A stretch of DNA of 21,748 bases from Pseudomonadota bacterium (GCA_023432995.1 JAEZES010000090.1:1-21748), one strand, 5' to 3'. Positions 5,820 through 14,855 are shown, numbered from the stretch's first letter. A program made the numbers and translations. Notes: generated by a model not told the origin, from the letters alone.

Positions 5820-8510
5820 CTATTCCGACGCCGGCCATGTCTTCAGCTCGCTGAACCAGCCCCAACGGCGCATCGCGGCCTTCTCCAGTTCCAACAGCAG
5901 CATCAGCCCGAAACCGGTAACGCCCAACACCAGCCAATCGGTCGCCGTCAACGGCCGGCTGCCGAACGCGGCGTGCATGAACGGCGCGTAGGTGAAGGTC
6001 AGCTGCAGCACGGCGAGCACCGCGATGGCGAGCAGCACCGGCGGCGTGCCGAGGGCCCCTCGCCAGGTGAACGAGGTGACATGCAGGTAGCGCACGCTGA
6101 ACAGGTAGAAGATCTCGGCGATGACGAACATGTTGACGACCATCGTCCGCGCCACCTCGACGCCGCGGCCTTGGTCGAGCGTGTAGAAGAAGATGCCGAG
6201 CGCGGCGATCGTGAACAGCACCGAGACCAGCACCACGCGCCACAGCAGGAACGAGGACAGTAGCGGGGCGTCCTTGTGGCGCGGCGGCCGGCGCATCACG
6301 CCGGGCTCCGGCGGCTCGAACGCGAGCACCAGGCCGAGCGTCGCTGCCAGCGCGAGGTTGCTCCACAGGATCTGCGTCGCGTTCATCGGCAGGGCAAAGC
6401 CGAGCAGTATCGCCAGCACGACCGAGAGCGTTTCGCCCCCGTTGGTGGGGACTTCCCAGGCGATGACCTTGCGGATGTTGTCGTGCACCGTCCGGCCCTC
6501 GCTGACGGCGCTGACGATCGAGGCAAAGTTGTCGTCGAGCAGAACCATGTCGGCCGCTTCCTTGGACGCCTCGGTGCCCTTGATCCCCATGGCGACCCCG
6601 ACATCCGCCTGCTTGAGCGAGGGTGCATCGTTGACGCCGTCGCCGGTCATCGCGACGATCAGCCGGTTGGCCTGGAGCGCGCGGACGATGCGTAGCTTGT
6701 GCTCCGGAGTGGTGCGGGCGAACACCGCCACGTCGCGTACGCGCGCCTCGAGCTCGCGGTCCGACATGGCTTCGAGCTCGGCGCCGGTCAGCGCCGTCGG
6801 CTCCGGAGCGAGCTCGAGCTGGCGGGCGATCGCCAGCGCCGTCTCGGCATGATCGCCGGTGATCATCTTCACGTCGATGCCGGCCGAGCGGCACTCGGCA
6901 ATGGCCCCGGCTGCCTCGGGGCGCGGCGGGTCGATGAAGCCGACCAGCCCGAGCAGGCGCACGTCGTCGGCCAGCGCCTCGAACGACAGCATCCGCGTGC
7001 CCGGCTCGAGCGGCTTCATCGCAAACGCCAGCACGCGTTCGCCGGCCCGCCCGGCCTCGGCAATCAGGCGGTGCCAGGGTTCGGCGTCGAACGGCGCGGC
7101 GGCCATCCCCAGCAGCGTCTCCGGCGCGCCCTTGATCAGCGCAACCCGGCCTCCGCCGGGCGTCTCGTGCAGCGTGGCCATAAAGCGATGCGCGGCGTCG
7201 AACGGAATCTCGTCGAGCCGTGGCCACTCGCTCCGCGCGTCGCCCGGACGGCATCCGGCTTTCATCGCCAGCACCAGCAGGGCGCCCTCCATCGGGTCAC
7301 CCTCTACGCGCCACTCGCCGCTGGCTTCCCGCAGCGTCGCGTCGTTGCACAGCATCGCGCAGCGCAGCAGCTCGTCGGCCTGGTCGCGGTTTTCGGTTGG
7401 CTCCACGCCGCCGACCGGCTCGAGCGTTCCCTCGGGCGCGTATCCGGCGCCGCTCGCCATCCAGCAGCCGTCGCCGGTGATCAGGCGCCGCGCGGTCATC
7501 TCGTTGCGCGTCAGCGTGCCCGTCTTGTCGGTGCAGATGACCGAAGTGGCTCCGAGCGTCTCCACCGCCGGCAGCTTGCGGATCACCGCGTTGCGCCGGG
7601 CCATGCGCCGCACGCCGATAGCTAGCGTAATGGTGATGACCGCCGGAAGCCCTTCGGGCACGATGCCCACGGCCAGCGCGACCACCGCGACCAGCGCCTC
7701 GATCCAGTCGTAATCGCGCACCAGCACGGCGAACGTGAACAGCAGGGCGGCCCCGGACAGCACCAGCCAGGTGAAGCGCCGCGCGAAGCGATCGATCTGC
7801 AGCAGCAGCGGCGTCGTGAGGTTCGACACCATCCCGAGCAGCCGGCTGATGCCGCCGATCTGGGTGGCGCGGCCCGTCGCGACCACGACGCCGGTCCCCT
7901 GTCCCGCGGCCACCAGCGTGCCCGAGAAGGCCATGTTGCGCCGGTCGCCGAGCACGGTGGCCGCATCGACCGGGGCCACGTCCTTCTCCGCGGCCACGGA
8001 TTCGCCGGTCAGCAGCGCCTCGTCGGCGAGCAGCCGGCGGGCGTGGATCAGGCGCACGTCGGCCGGCACCCGGTCCCCCGCCTCGAGCAGCACGATGTCG
8101 CCGGGGACGAGGGCAGCCACCGGCACCGTCAACCGCCGCCCGTCGCGCAGCACGCTCGCCTGCGGCGCGATCAGGCCTTCGAGCGCTTCGAGGGCCTGCT
8201 CGGCCCGTCCTTCCTGGACGTACCCGATCACCGCGTTGAGGATCACCACCGCGACGATCACCACCGCGTCGAACCCGTGGTCGAGCAGCGCGGCGGCGAT
8301 CGCCCCGGCGAAGAGCACGAAGATCAGCGTGTTGTTGAATTGCGCCAGGAAGCGGCGCAGCGCGCTCCGACGGCGTCCCTTGGGCAGCTCGTTGGTCCCG
8401 AACACGCGCCGCGCCGCCGCGGCGGCCTGTTCGGAAAGGCCGGCCTCAGAAGCCCCCAGCGCCTGCAGCACAGCCTCGGCCGGCATCGCATGCCAGTCGT
8501 GCTCATCCAT
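5820..8510 (-). CDS. P-type cation-transporting ATPase (P2 type, ion unknown)
   Basis: This 896-residue inner-membrane pump has the full P2-type layout: N-terminal cation-ATPase domain (residues 1-75), actuator with LTGES (167-171), M4 PEGLP (285-289), phosphorylation site DKTGTLT with Asp328, nucleotide domain, MITGD (549-553), hinge TGDGVND (622-628) and C-terminal helices M5-M10. N690 and E693 in M5 and N718 in M6 match calcium-pump ligands. The M6 Thr-Asp pair of SERCA (T799, D800) is replaced by Leu721-Ala722, so Ca2+ specificity should not be assumed. Start ATG 8510 (MDEHDWHAMPAE) fits the family; the frame stays open upstream but is not homologous-looking. It is divergent from mrpA and likely co-transcribed with the antiporter downstream. 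Confidence 0.93.
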   Translation of the reverse strand: MDEHDWHAMPAEAVLQALGASEAGLSEQAAAAARRVFGTNELPKGRRRSALRRFLAQFNNTLIFVLFAGAIAAALLDHGFDAVVIVAVVILNAVIGYVQEGRAEQALEALEGLIAPQASVLRDGRRLTVPVAALVPGDIVLLEAGDRVPADVRLIHARRLLADEALLTGESVAAEKDVAPVDAATVLGDRRNMAFSGTLVAAGQGTGVVVATGRATQIGGISRLLGMVSNLTTPLLLQIDRFARRFTWLVLSGAALLFTFAVLVRDYDWIEALVAVVALAVGIVPEGLPAVITITLAIGVRRMARRNAVIRKLPAVETLGATSVICTDKTGTLTRNEMTARRLITGDGCWMASGAGYAPEGTLEPVGGVEPTENRDQADELLRCAMLCNDATLREASGEWRVEGDPMEGALLVLAMKAGCRPGDARSEWPRLDEIPFDAAHRFMATLHETPGGGRVALIKGAPETLLGMAAAPFDAEPWHRLIAEAGRAGERVLAFAMKPLEPGTRMLSFEALADDVRLLGLVGFIDPPRPEAAGAIAECRSAGIDVKMITGDHAETALAIARQLELAPEPTALTGAELEAMSDRELEARVRDVAVFARTTPEHKLRIVRALQANRLIVAMTGDGVNDAPSLKQADVGVAMGIKGTEASKEAADMVLLDDNFASIVSAVSEGRTVHDNIRKVIAWEVPTNGGETLSVVLAILLGFALPMNATQILWSNLALAATLGLVLAFEPPEPGVMRRPPRHKDAPLLSSFLLWRVVLVSVLFTIAALGIFFYTLDQGRGVEVARTMVVNMFVIAEIFYLFSVRYLHVTSFTWRGALGTPPVLLAIAVLAVLQLTFTYAPFMHAAFGSRPLTATDWLVLGVTGFGLMLLLELEKAAMRRWGWFSELKTWPASE

Positions 8511-8571
8511 GCCCCGCTCGTCGGAGGCAACGGGTCGGGGCTCGCGGTCTGCCTGCTCGCTCACATCGAGG

Positions 8572-8600
8572 CCGGTACAGCCTGGCCAGGCGGGGGTCAA
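8572..8600 (-). promoter_or_regulatory. Candidate promoter of the P-type ATPase gene with an internal palindrome
   Basis: On the - strand TTGACC (8600-8595) is followed after 17 bp by TACCGG (8577-8572). The -35 is good (5 of 6) and the -10 is poor. The spacer contains a perfect 12-bp palindrome, GCCTGGCCAGGC, at 8580-8591, a plausible operator. Transcription would start about 50-60 nt before ATG 8510. Confidence 0.35.
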
Positions 8601-8736
8601 AAGCCCTTGCGCCGCCAGCCGATTTCCGACAGCGGGGGCGCACTCCTCCCCGATCGTGCGGGCCGCCCGCGTGCCGGGGCTTGCGGCGGCTTGGCCGATC
8701 TGCTGCTCATTCCCTGACGAAAGGAGGAACGATTTC

Positions 8737-11661
8737 ATGACGCTGCAACAGGGCGTCCTGTGGCTCATGCTGATCCTCCCGTTTGCGGGAAGCCTGGCGG
8801 CCGCCTTCCTGCCGTCGCGGGCGCGCAATGTCGCGGGCGTGCTGGCGGGGGTCGTGGCGCTAACGAGCACCGGCCTGGCGATCTGGCTCTACCGTTCGGT
8901 CGGGGAGGGCGCGGTCGTCCGCAGCGAGATCGAGTGGCTTCCGGCCCTCGGGGTCAATCTGCTCGTGCGTCTCGATGGCCTGTCGTGGCTGTTCGCGCTC
9001 CTCGTGCTGGCGATCGGGTTCCTGGTGGTCATTTACGCCCGCTACTACATGTCGCCCGACGACCCGGTGCCGAGGTTCTTCTCGTTCCTGCTGGCGTTCA
9101 TGGGTTCGATGCTCGGCCTGGTCCTCTCGGGCAACCTGATCCAGCTGGTGTTCTTCTGGGAGCTGACGAGCCTCTTCTCGTTCCTGCTGATCGGCTACTG
9201 GCACCACAACGAGACGGCGCGCAGCTCGGCGCGGATGGCTCTGATCGTGACCGCCGCGGGCGGCCTCAGTCTGTTGCTCGGCGTCCTGCTGATCGGCAAG
9301 ATCGCCGGCAGCTACGACCTCGACGTCGTGCTGGCCGCGGCCGACGAGATCAAGGGCAGCCCGTCTTACATTCCGGTGCTGCTGCTGATCCTGCTCGGCG
9401 CGTTTTCCAAGAGCGCGCAGTTCCCGTTCCATTTCTGGCTGCCGCACGCGATGGCCGCGCCGACGCCCGTGTCCGCCTACCTGCACTCGGCAACGATGGT
9501 CAAAGCCGGCATCTTCGTGCTCGTCCGGCTGTGGCCGGTGCTGGCCGGGACCGAGGCCTGGTACCTGATCGTCGGCACCGCCGGCCTGCTGACCTTCGTC
9601 GTCGGCGCCTGGGCCGCGGTGTTCCAGCACGACCTCAAGGGCCTGCTGGCGTACTCGACGATCAGTCACCTCGGGATCATCACGCTGCTTCTCGGGCTCG
9701 GCACACCGCTCGGCGCGGTCGCGGCGATCTTCCACACGGTCAATCACGCCACGTTCAAGGCGTCGCTGTTCATGGCCGCAGGCATCGTCGACCATGAAAC
9801 CGGGACGCGCGATCTGCGCCGCCTGAGCGGGCTGTTCCGCTTCATGCCGTTCACCGCCACGCTGGCCATGGTGGCAGCGGCGGCGATGGCCGGGGTCCCG
9901 CTGCTCAACGGCTTCCTGTCGAAGGAGATGTTCCTCGCCGAAACCCTCGAGGGTCGCGGCGATACCGCGCTCGACGCGGTCTTGCCGTTCGTCGCTACCG
10001 CCGCCCTCGCGCTGAGCGTGCTCTATTCGCTGCGCTTCATCCACCAGGCCTTTTTCGGGCCCGCGCCGGCGAGCTTGCCGCGCGTGCCGCACGAAGCGCC
10101 GTTCTGGATGCGCCTGCCCGTCGAAGTGCTGGTGCTGGCCTGCCTCGTCGTGGGGATCGCGCCCGCGGCGACCATCGGGCCGTTGCTCGGCGCCGCGGTA
10201 CAGGCCGTGCTCGGGGACGACACGCCGCGATACAGCCTGTCGGTGTGGCACGGCGTGACCGAACCGCTGCTGCTGAGCCTCACCGCCTTGGTCGCCGGCT
10301 CGCTCGCCTACCTGCTGCTGCGCAACCGGCTCAACCGCGCGTCTGGCGCCCCGGTTATCCGCTACCTGCGCGGGCGGCGCATGTTCGAGACGACGCTGGC
10401 GCTCGTCATCGCGATCGCCCGCCGTTTCGAGAAAGTGTTCGGCACGCGCCGGCTGCAATCCCAGCTCAGGGCCCTCGCCGCGGTCGCCGGGCTCGCCGCT
10501 CTGCTGCCGTTCGTGCGCCATGGCTACGCGCTCGGACCGGAAACGCTGACCCCGGTCCATCCCGGCTTCATGGCGCTGTGGATCGTCGGCGGCGCCTGCG
10601 CGATCGCCTCGGCGTGGCAGGCGAAATACCACCGCTTCGCGGCGCTGGTGCTGATGTCGGGTGCCGGCCTCGTCTGCTGCCTCAGCTTCGTCTGGCTCTC
10701 GGCGCCCGATCTCGCGCTGACCCAGCTGCTGGTCGAAACGGTGACGACGATCCTGCTGCTGCTCGGCCTCAGGTGGATGCCGCAGCGGCAGCCCGAGCGC
10801 TGGCCCGGCGGCGTGCCGCCGGCGCCGGTCATTGTGCGGCGCGGGACCGACCTCGCCCTCGCGATCGGCATCGGCACCGGTGTCGCGCTCCTCGCGCTGG
10901 CGATGATGACACTGCCGATCGGCCACACGATCTCGCGCTACTTCATCGAGAACGCCTATGCGCAGGCAGGCGGAAAGAACGTCGTCAACGTGATCCTGGT
11001 CGATTTCCGCGCGTTCGACACGCTCGGCGAGATCGCCGTCCTCGCGATCGTCGCCCTCACCGTCTACGCGCTGCTGCGCCGCTTCCGGCCGGCCCGCGAG
11101 AGCGTGCGCACACCCGAGCAGCAGCGGGTCCAGAACGCCTACGACGACGCCCATGCCGAGCGCGAGCGGGGCGACACCGTGGCCGACTACCTGTTCGTCC
11201 CACGGGTGGTGATCGAGTGGCTGTTCCCGGTCTTCGTGCTGTTCGCGCTGTACCTGCTGGTCCGCGGCCACGACCTGCCCGGCGGGGGATTCGCCGCCGG
11301 CATCACCATGTCGATCGCGCTCGTCCTGCAGTACATGGCCGGCGGCACGCGCAGCGTCGAAGAGCGGCTGCGCGTCCTGCCGCTGTCGTGGATGGGCGCG
11401 GGCCTGCTGCTGGCGCTCGTTACCGGGCTCGGCGCGGTGCTGTTCGCGCGGCCGTTCCTGACCAGCTGGTTCCGCTACGCGGACCTGCCGCTGATCGGCG
11501 AGGTCCCGCTGGCGACCGCCATGCTGTTCGACGTCGGGGTGTTCCTGCTGGTGGTCGGCGTCACCGCGCTGATGCTGGTGGCCATCGCGCATCAGTCGAT
11601 CCGTACGCCCACGCGGCGCCGTGACCTCGAACCCGGCCCGTCGACGGAGGGAGCGGCCTGA
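8737..11661 (+). CDS. mrpA: Na+/H+ antiporter subunit A fused to subunit B (MrpAB/PhaAB)
   Basis: This is the largest Mrp subunit, which carries out ion translocation with MrpD in the inner membrane. The 974-residue product starts at ATG 8737, after a strong AAGGAGGA (8721-8728). Residues about 1-480 are the NuoL-like core, with FFWELTSLFSFLLIGYW and SKSAQFPFHFWLPHAMAAPTPVSAYLHSATMVKAG, which carry the Glu, Lys and His residues of the proton path. Residues about 600-700 match DUF4040. Residues about 815-965 are the MrpB/MnhB domain (FPVFVLFALYLLVRGHDLPGGGF). A and B are fused, as in the group 2 operons of alphaproteobacteria such as pha of Sinorhizobium. Its stop overlaps mrpC (TGATG). Confidence 0.96.
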   Translation: MTLQQGVLWLMLILPFAGSLAAAFLPSRARNVAGVLAGVVALTSTGLAIWLYRSVGEGAVVRSEIEWLPALGVNLLVRLDGLSWLFALLVLAIGFLVVIYARYYMSPDDPVPRFFSFLLAFMGSMLGLVLSGNLIQLVFFWELTSLFSFLLIGYWHHNETARSSARMALIVTAAGGLSLLLGVLLIGKIAGSYDLDVVLAAADEIKGSPSYIPVLLLILLGAFSKSAQFPFHFWLPHAMAAPTPVSAYLHSATMVKAGIFVLVRLWPVLAGTEAWYLIVGTAGLLTFVVGAWAAVFQHDLKGLLAYSTISHLGIITLLLGLGTPLGAVAAIFHTVNHATFKASLFMAAGIVDHETGTRDLRRLSGLFRFMPFTATLAMVAAAAMAGVPLLNGFLSKEMFLAETLEGRGDTALDAVLPFVATAALALSVLYSLRFIHQAFFGPAPASLPRVPHEAPFWMRLPVEVLVLACLVVGIAPAATIGPLLGAAVQAVLGDDTPRYSLSVWHGVTEPLLLSLTALVAGSLAYLLLRNRLNRASGAPVIRYLRGRRMFETTLALVIAIARRFEKVFGTRRLQSQLRALAAVAGLAALLPFVRHGYALGPETLTPVHPGFMALWIVGGACAIASAWQAKYHRFAALVLMSGAGLVCCLSFVWLSAPDLALTQLLVETVTTILLLLGLRWMPQRQPERWPGGVPPAPVIVRRGTDLALAIGIGTGVALLALAMMTLPIGHTISRYFIENAYAQAGGKNVVNVILVDFRAFDTLGEIAVLAIVALTVYALLRRFRPARESVRTPEQQRVQNAYDDAHAERERGDTVADYLFVPRVVIEWLFPVFVLFALYLLVRGHDLPGGGFAAGITMSIALVLQYMAGGTRSVEERLRVLPLSWMGAGLLLALVTGLGAVLFARPFLTSWFRYADLPLIGEVPLATAMLFDVGVFLLVVGVTALMLVAIAHQSIRTPTRRRDLEPGPSTEGAA

Positions 11662-12002
11662 TGGAAGTGGTCCTCGCCCTCGGCATCGGCGTGCTCACCG
11701 CCTCCGGCGTGTGGCTGATCCTGCGCCCGCGGACGTTCCAGCTCGTGCTCGGCTTCTCGCTGCTGTCGTACGCGGTGAACCTGTTCATCTACGCGATGGG
11801 CCGCTTGCGGGTCGACGCGCCGCCGCTGGTCGGCTCGGACCAGGCGCCCGATCCGGCGAACTTCTCCGACCCGCTGCCCCAGGCGCTCGTGCTCACGGCC
11901 ATCGTCATCTCGTTCGCGATGACCGCCCTGCTGCTGGTGGTCATCCTGGCCTCGCGCGGGGTCACCGGCACCGATCATGTCGATGGTGACGACAGCGAAT
12001 GA
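11661..12002 (+). CDS. mrpC: Na+/H+ antiporter subunit C
   Basis: MrpC is the NuoK-like subunit of the Mrp complex. The 113-residue product has three membrane helices (about residues 2-20, 27-47 and 74-98) and the family pattern GVWLILRPRTFQLVLGFSLLSYAVNLFIY and DPLPQALVLTAIVISFAMTA. The latter is the conserved helix also seen in NuoK, with AIVIS near its centre. The C-terminal tail is short and acidic. The ATG overlaps the mrpA stop by one base and its own stop overlaps the mrpD start by four (ATGA), so translation is probably coupled along the operon. Confidence 0.95.
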   Translation: MEVVLALGIGVLTASGVWLILRPRTFQLVLGFSLLSYAVNLFIYAMGRLRVDAPPLVGSDQAPDPANFSDPLPQALVLTAIVISFAMTALLLVVILASRGVTGTDHVDGDDSE

Positions 12003-13636
12003 CTCTCGGCTGGACCGCTCACCTGATCGTGGCCCCGATCCTGCTGCCGCTGCTGGCCAGCGCTGCGATGCTGTTGCTCGACGAGCGGCGGCGGCGGACG
12101 AAGAACGCCATCGCGCTGGCGACGGTGCTGGCGCTGTTCGCCATTGCGCTCGCGCTGCTGGTCGAAACCGTGCAGCGGGGCTTCTCCGGCGAGTCCTCCA
12201 CCCGGGTGTACCTGGTCGGCGACTGGGCCGCGCCGTTCGGCATCGCGCTGGTGGCCGACTGGCTGTCCACGCTGATGCTGCTGCTGACGAGCATCCTCGG
12301 GGTGACCTCGCTGATCTACTCGCTGGCGCGGTGGGACCGGGCGGGCCCGCGCTTCCAGGCCCTGTTCCTGCTCCAGCTGATGGGCCTCAACGGCGCCTTC
12401 CTGACCGGCGACCTGTTCAACATGTTCGTCTTCTTCGAGATCCTGCTCGCGGCGTCCTACGGGCTCATGCTGCACGGCTCGGGCGCGCGGCGGGTCAAGG
12501 CGGGGCTGCACTACGTCGCGATCAACGTCGGCGCCTCGCTGGTGTTCTTGATCGGCGTCGGGCTGATCTACGGCGTCGCGGGCACGCTCAGCATGGCCGA
12601 CCTGGCGACGATCATTCCGGCCACGCAGGGGCTCGAGCTGACGCTGCTGCAGAGCGGCTTCGCGGTTCTCGGCATCGCGTTCCTGGTCAAGGCGGGCATG
12701 TGGCCGCTCGGCTTCTGGCTGCCGCGGACTTATGCCGTGGCAGTCCCGCCGGCCGCCGCGCTGTTCGCGATCCTCAGCAAGGTGGGGATCTACGCGCTCC
12801 TGCGGGTTTACCTGCTGCTGTTCGGCGGCGACGTCGGCTGGACCGCCAACTTCGGCGAGGAGTGGCTGCTCTACGGCGGCATCGCCACGATCCTCTACGG
12901 CACGCTCGGAATCCTGGCGGCGAGGACCCTGTCGCGCGTCGCCGGCTATTGCGTGATCATCTCGTCCGGCACCCTGCTCGGCGCGATCGGGGCGGGCGAG
13001 GGCGCGGTGATCGGCGGGGTTCTGTTCTACCTCGTCAGCTCGACGCTCGGCATCAGCGCGTTCTATCTGCTGCTCGAGCTGGTCGAACGGCACGAGTCCG
13101 ACGCCAGCCTCCAGGCGGTGGTCGAACCGGTGTTCGAGGACGAATACACCGGCGCGCGCGCGGTCGACGAGGACGACGAGGTGGGCATCGTCATTCCCGC
13201 CAGCATCGCGATCCTCGGCGGCGGCTTCATCTTCTGCGCGTTGCTGCTCGCGGGGCTGCCGCCGCTGTCCGGATTCATCGCCAAGTTCACCATCATCCAC
13301 GGGTTGATCAATCTGGATACCGCGGTGCCGGTCGCCACCTGGGTGCTCGTCGCCGCGCTGATCGTCTCGGGCATGGCGACCCTGGTCGCGACGACGCGCG
13401 CCGGCATCGACATGATCTGGACCCCGTCGGAGCGGCCGCCGCCGCCGTTGCGCCCGGCCGAGGCGTTCCCGATCGGGCTGTTGCTGCTGGTCGCGCTCAA
13501 CCTGATGATCTTCGCGGGGCCGGCGATGCGCTACATGGAGCGCACCGGCCAGGCGCTGCAGGATCGGCAGGGCTACATCAACGCCGTGCTCGGCGCCGAG
13601 CGCGCGTCGGAAAGCCGGGGGCCGCGCGAGCTATGA
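11999..13636 (+). CDS. mrpD: Na+/H+ antiporter subunit D
   Basis: MrpD is the second NuoL/M/N-like channel subunit. The 545-residue product has about 14 membrane helices and the family signatures NMFVFFEILLAASYGLMLHG (conserved Glu) and KAGMWPLGFWLPRTYAVAVPPAAALFAILSKVGIYALLR (two Lys residues of the proton path). A later loop at about residues 365-395 is strikingly acidic (EDEY, DEDDE), longer than the helix connections around it. The C-terminal part continues with GFIAKFTIIHGL, typical of the fold. It is coupled by ATGA overlaps to mrpC and mrpE. No frameshift or missing motif is seen. Confidence 0.96.
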   Translation: MTLGWTAHLIVAPILLPLLASAAMLLLDERRRRTKNAIALATVLALFAIALALLVETVQRGFSGESSTRVYLVGDWAAPFGIALVADWLSTLMLLLTSILGVTSLIYSLARWDRAGPRFQALFLLQLMGLNGAFLTGDLFNMFVFFEILLAASYGLMLHGSGARRVKAGLHYVAINVGASLVFLIGVGLIYGVAGTLSMADLATIIPATQGLELTLLQSGFAVLGIAFLVKAGMWPLGFWLPRTYAVAVPPAAALFAILSKVGIYALLRVYLLLFGGDVGWTANFGEEWLLYGGIATILYGTLGILAARTLSRVAGYCVIISSGTLLGAIGAGEGAVIGGVLFYLVSSTLGISAFYLLLELVERHESDASLQAVVEPVFEDEYTGARAVDEDDEVGIVIPASIAILGGGFIFCALLLAGLPPLSGFIAKFTIIHGLINLDTAVPVATWVLVAALIVSGMATLVATTRAGIDMIWTPSERPPPPLRPAEAFPIGLLLLVALNLMIFAGPAMRYMERTGQALQDRQGYINAVLGAERASESRGPREL

Positions 13637-14121
13637 CCCGCTGGCTCCCCTATCCGCTGCTGACGGCCATCCTGCTCCTGTTCTGGCTGCTGCTGACCCA
13701 GTCGTTTTCGCCCGGGCAGGTGGTGTTGGGGTCGCTGGTGGCGTTGCTCGCCGCGGCCAGCATGGTGGCCTTGCGGAGGCCCTCCTCGCCGGTCGCCTCG
13801 TGGGCGAAGGCCGGCCAGCTCTTCGTCGCGGTCGCCCTCGACATCCTCCGTTCGAACATCGCCGTGGCGCGGATTGCCTTCTCGCCCCGCGCCCGGCCGA
13901 ATTCCGCCTTCATTCGCCTCCAGCTCGAGCTGCGCGACCCGCAGGCGCTGGCGATCCTCGCGCTGATCATCACCGCCACTCCGGGGACCGCCTGGGTCGA
14001 GTTCAATCGCGCCGACGCCACGCTGCTGATCCACGTCTTCGACCTGGTCGACGAGGAGGGCTGGAAGCGCCTGCTCAAGACCCGCTACGAACGGCTGCTG
14101 CTGGAGATGTTCGAGAGATGA
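13633..14121 (+). CDS. mrpE: Na+/H+ antiporter subunit E
   Basis: MrpE is a small subunit on the periphery of the Mrp complex and is needed for full antiport in studied systems. The 162-residue product has an N-terminal pair of membrane helices (LLTAILLLFWLLLTQSF and VVLGSLVALLAAASMVALRR). The conserved region then follows: VALDILRSNIAVARIAFSP, LALIITATPGTAWVEF and a soluble C-terminal part with LLIHVFDL. TPGT with a following hydrophobic strand is the family hallmark. It overlaps mrpD and mrpF by four bases each. Confidence 0.95.
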   Translation: MTRWLPYPLLTAILLLFWLLLTQSFSPGQVVLGSLVALLAAASMVALRRPSSPVASWAKAGQLFVAVALDILRSNIAVARIAFSPRARPNSAFIRLQLELRDPQALAILALIITATPGTAWVEFNRADATLLIHVFDLVDEEGWKRLLKTRYERLLLEMFER

Positions 14122-14399
14122 CCACGCTCGTGCTGGCCTGGGCGCTGCTCGCCGCGCAGACGCTCCTCGGACTGAGCCTGATGTGCGCCGCCTATCGCCT
14201 GGTGGTGGGCCCGCGGGCGCAGGACCGCGTGCTCGGGCTCGACACGCTCTACGTCACCGCGATGCTGATGCTGGTGCTGTTCGGCATCGAAAGCGGGCGC
14301 ACGATCTATTTCGAGTCCGCTCTGGTCATCGCCCTGGCCGGCTTTGCCGGAACCGCGGCGCTGGCCAAGTTCATCATGCGCGGCGAGGTGATCGAATGA
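14118..14399 (+). CDS. mrpF: Na+/H+ antiporter subunit F
   Basis: MrpF is a three-helix subunit of the complex; in studied bacteria it also affects efflux of bile salts. The 93-residue product has helices at about residues 5-26, 37-55 and 61-83. It carries the characteristic YRLVVGPRAQDRVLGLDTL loop, whose Arg and Asp residues are conserved, followed by ESALVIALAGFAGTAALAKFI. Its length is standard. The start at ATG 14118 overlaps the mrpE stop, and its stop overlaps the mrpG start. Confidence 0.95.
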   Translation: MTTLVLAWALLAAQTLLGLSLMCAAYRLVVGPRAQDRVLGLDTLYVTAMLMLVLFGIESGRTIYFESALVIALAGFAGTAALAKFIMRGEVIE

Positions 14400-14794
14400 T
14401 CGGCGCACCGGACCTTCCGGGCTGGGCCGCGATCCTCGTCGCCATCCTCGCGCTGGCCGGCGCCACGGTGACCTTCGCCGGCGCGGTCGGCCTCGTCCGG
14501 TTCAGGACCTTCTACGACCGCCTGCACCCGCCGACGCTCGGCTCGAGCGGGGGAACGCTGCTGATCGTCGCGGCCTCGGTGATCTGCTTCTCGGTGCTTC
14601 GCACCCGCCTCTCGGTGCATGAAGTGCTGATCGGCCTGTTCGTGACCATGACCACGCCGGTGACGTTCATGCTGCTCGCGCGCGCCTCGCTCTACCGCGA
14701 CCGGGTCGAGGGCCGGCCGGGCGTCGACGTGCCGGATCTCGAGTATCCACCGGCGCCTCGGGCCGACGCCGACCTCGGGCCGGCGGAAAAATGA
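14396..14794 (+). CDS. mrpG: Na+/H+ antiporter subunit G
   Basis: MrpG is the last subunit of the Mrp set. The 132-residue product has three membrane helices and the signature GAVGLVRFRTFYDRLHPPTLGSSGGTLL in the loop and second helix (about residues 31-58), followed by EVLIGLFVTMTTPVTFMLLARASL. The hydrophilic, Pro-rich C-terminal tail of about 30 residues is variable in the family. The ATG overlaps the mrpF stop. A 61-bp gap separates it from the universal stress gene, which may be read through from the operon. Confidence 0.95.
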   Translation: MIGAPDLPGWAAILVAILALAGATVTFAGAVGLVRFRTFYDRLHPPTLGSSGGTLLIVAASVICFSVLRTRLSVHEVLIGLFVTMTTPVTFMLLARASLYRDRVEGRPGVDVPDLEYPPAPRADADLGPAEK

Positions 14795-14855
14795 GGCGCA
14801 CTGTGCCCTCATCTTGGGGTAACGCATTCGTCCGACCGTCCGAAGGGAGCACCCG

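Noticed and set aside
8511..8736. Possible metal-sensing riboswitch upstream of the ATPase or mrpA
   Set aside because: The leaders are short and I could not find the conserved cores of known Mg2+, Mn2+ or Na+ riboswitches by eye; a covariance search would be decisive.
8511..8870. Upstream extension of the P-type ATPase by 120 residues
   Set aside because: The extra residues overlap the mrpA start and promoter region on the other strand and resemble no ATPase N-terminus. MDEHDW at 8510 fits the family.
8860..11592. A 910-codon open frame antisense to mrpA
   Set aside because: It is rich in Arg, Gln, Glu, Asp and His with no recognisable domain, and mirrors a genuine membrane-protein gene. 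High GC suppresses stop codons on the opposite strand, so this is a composition artefact.
14791..14812. GAGG-C-GCAC-T-GTGC-CCTC inverted repeat after mrpG, considered as a terminator
   Set aside because: The loop would be one nucleotide unless inner pairs open, and no T-tract follows. Read-through into the Usp gene seems as likely.
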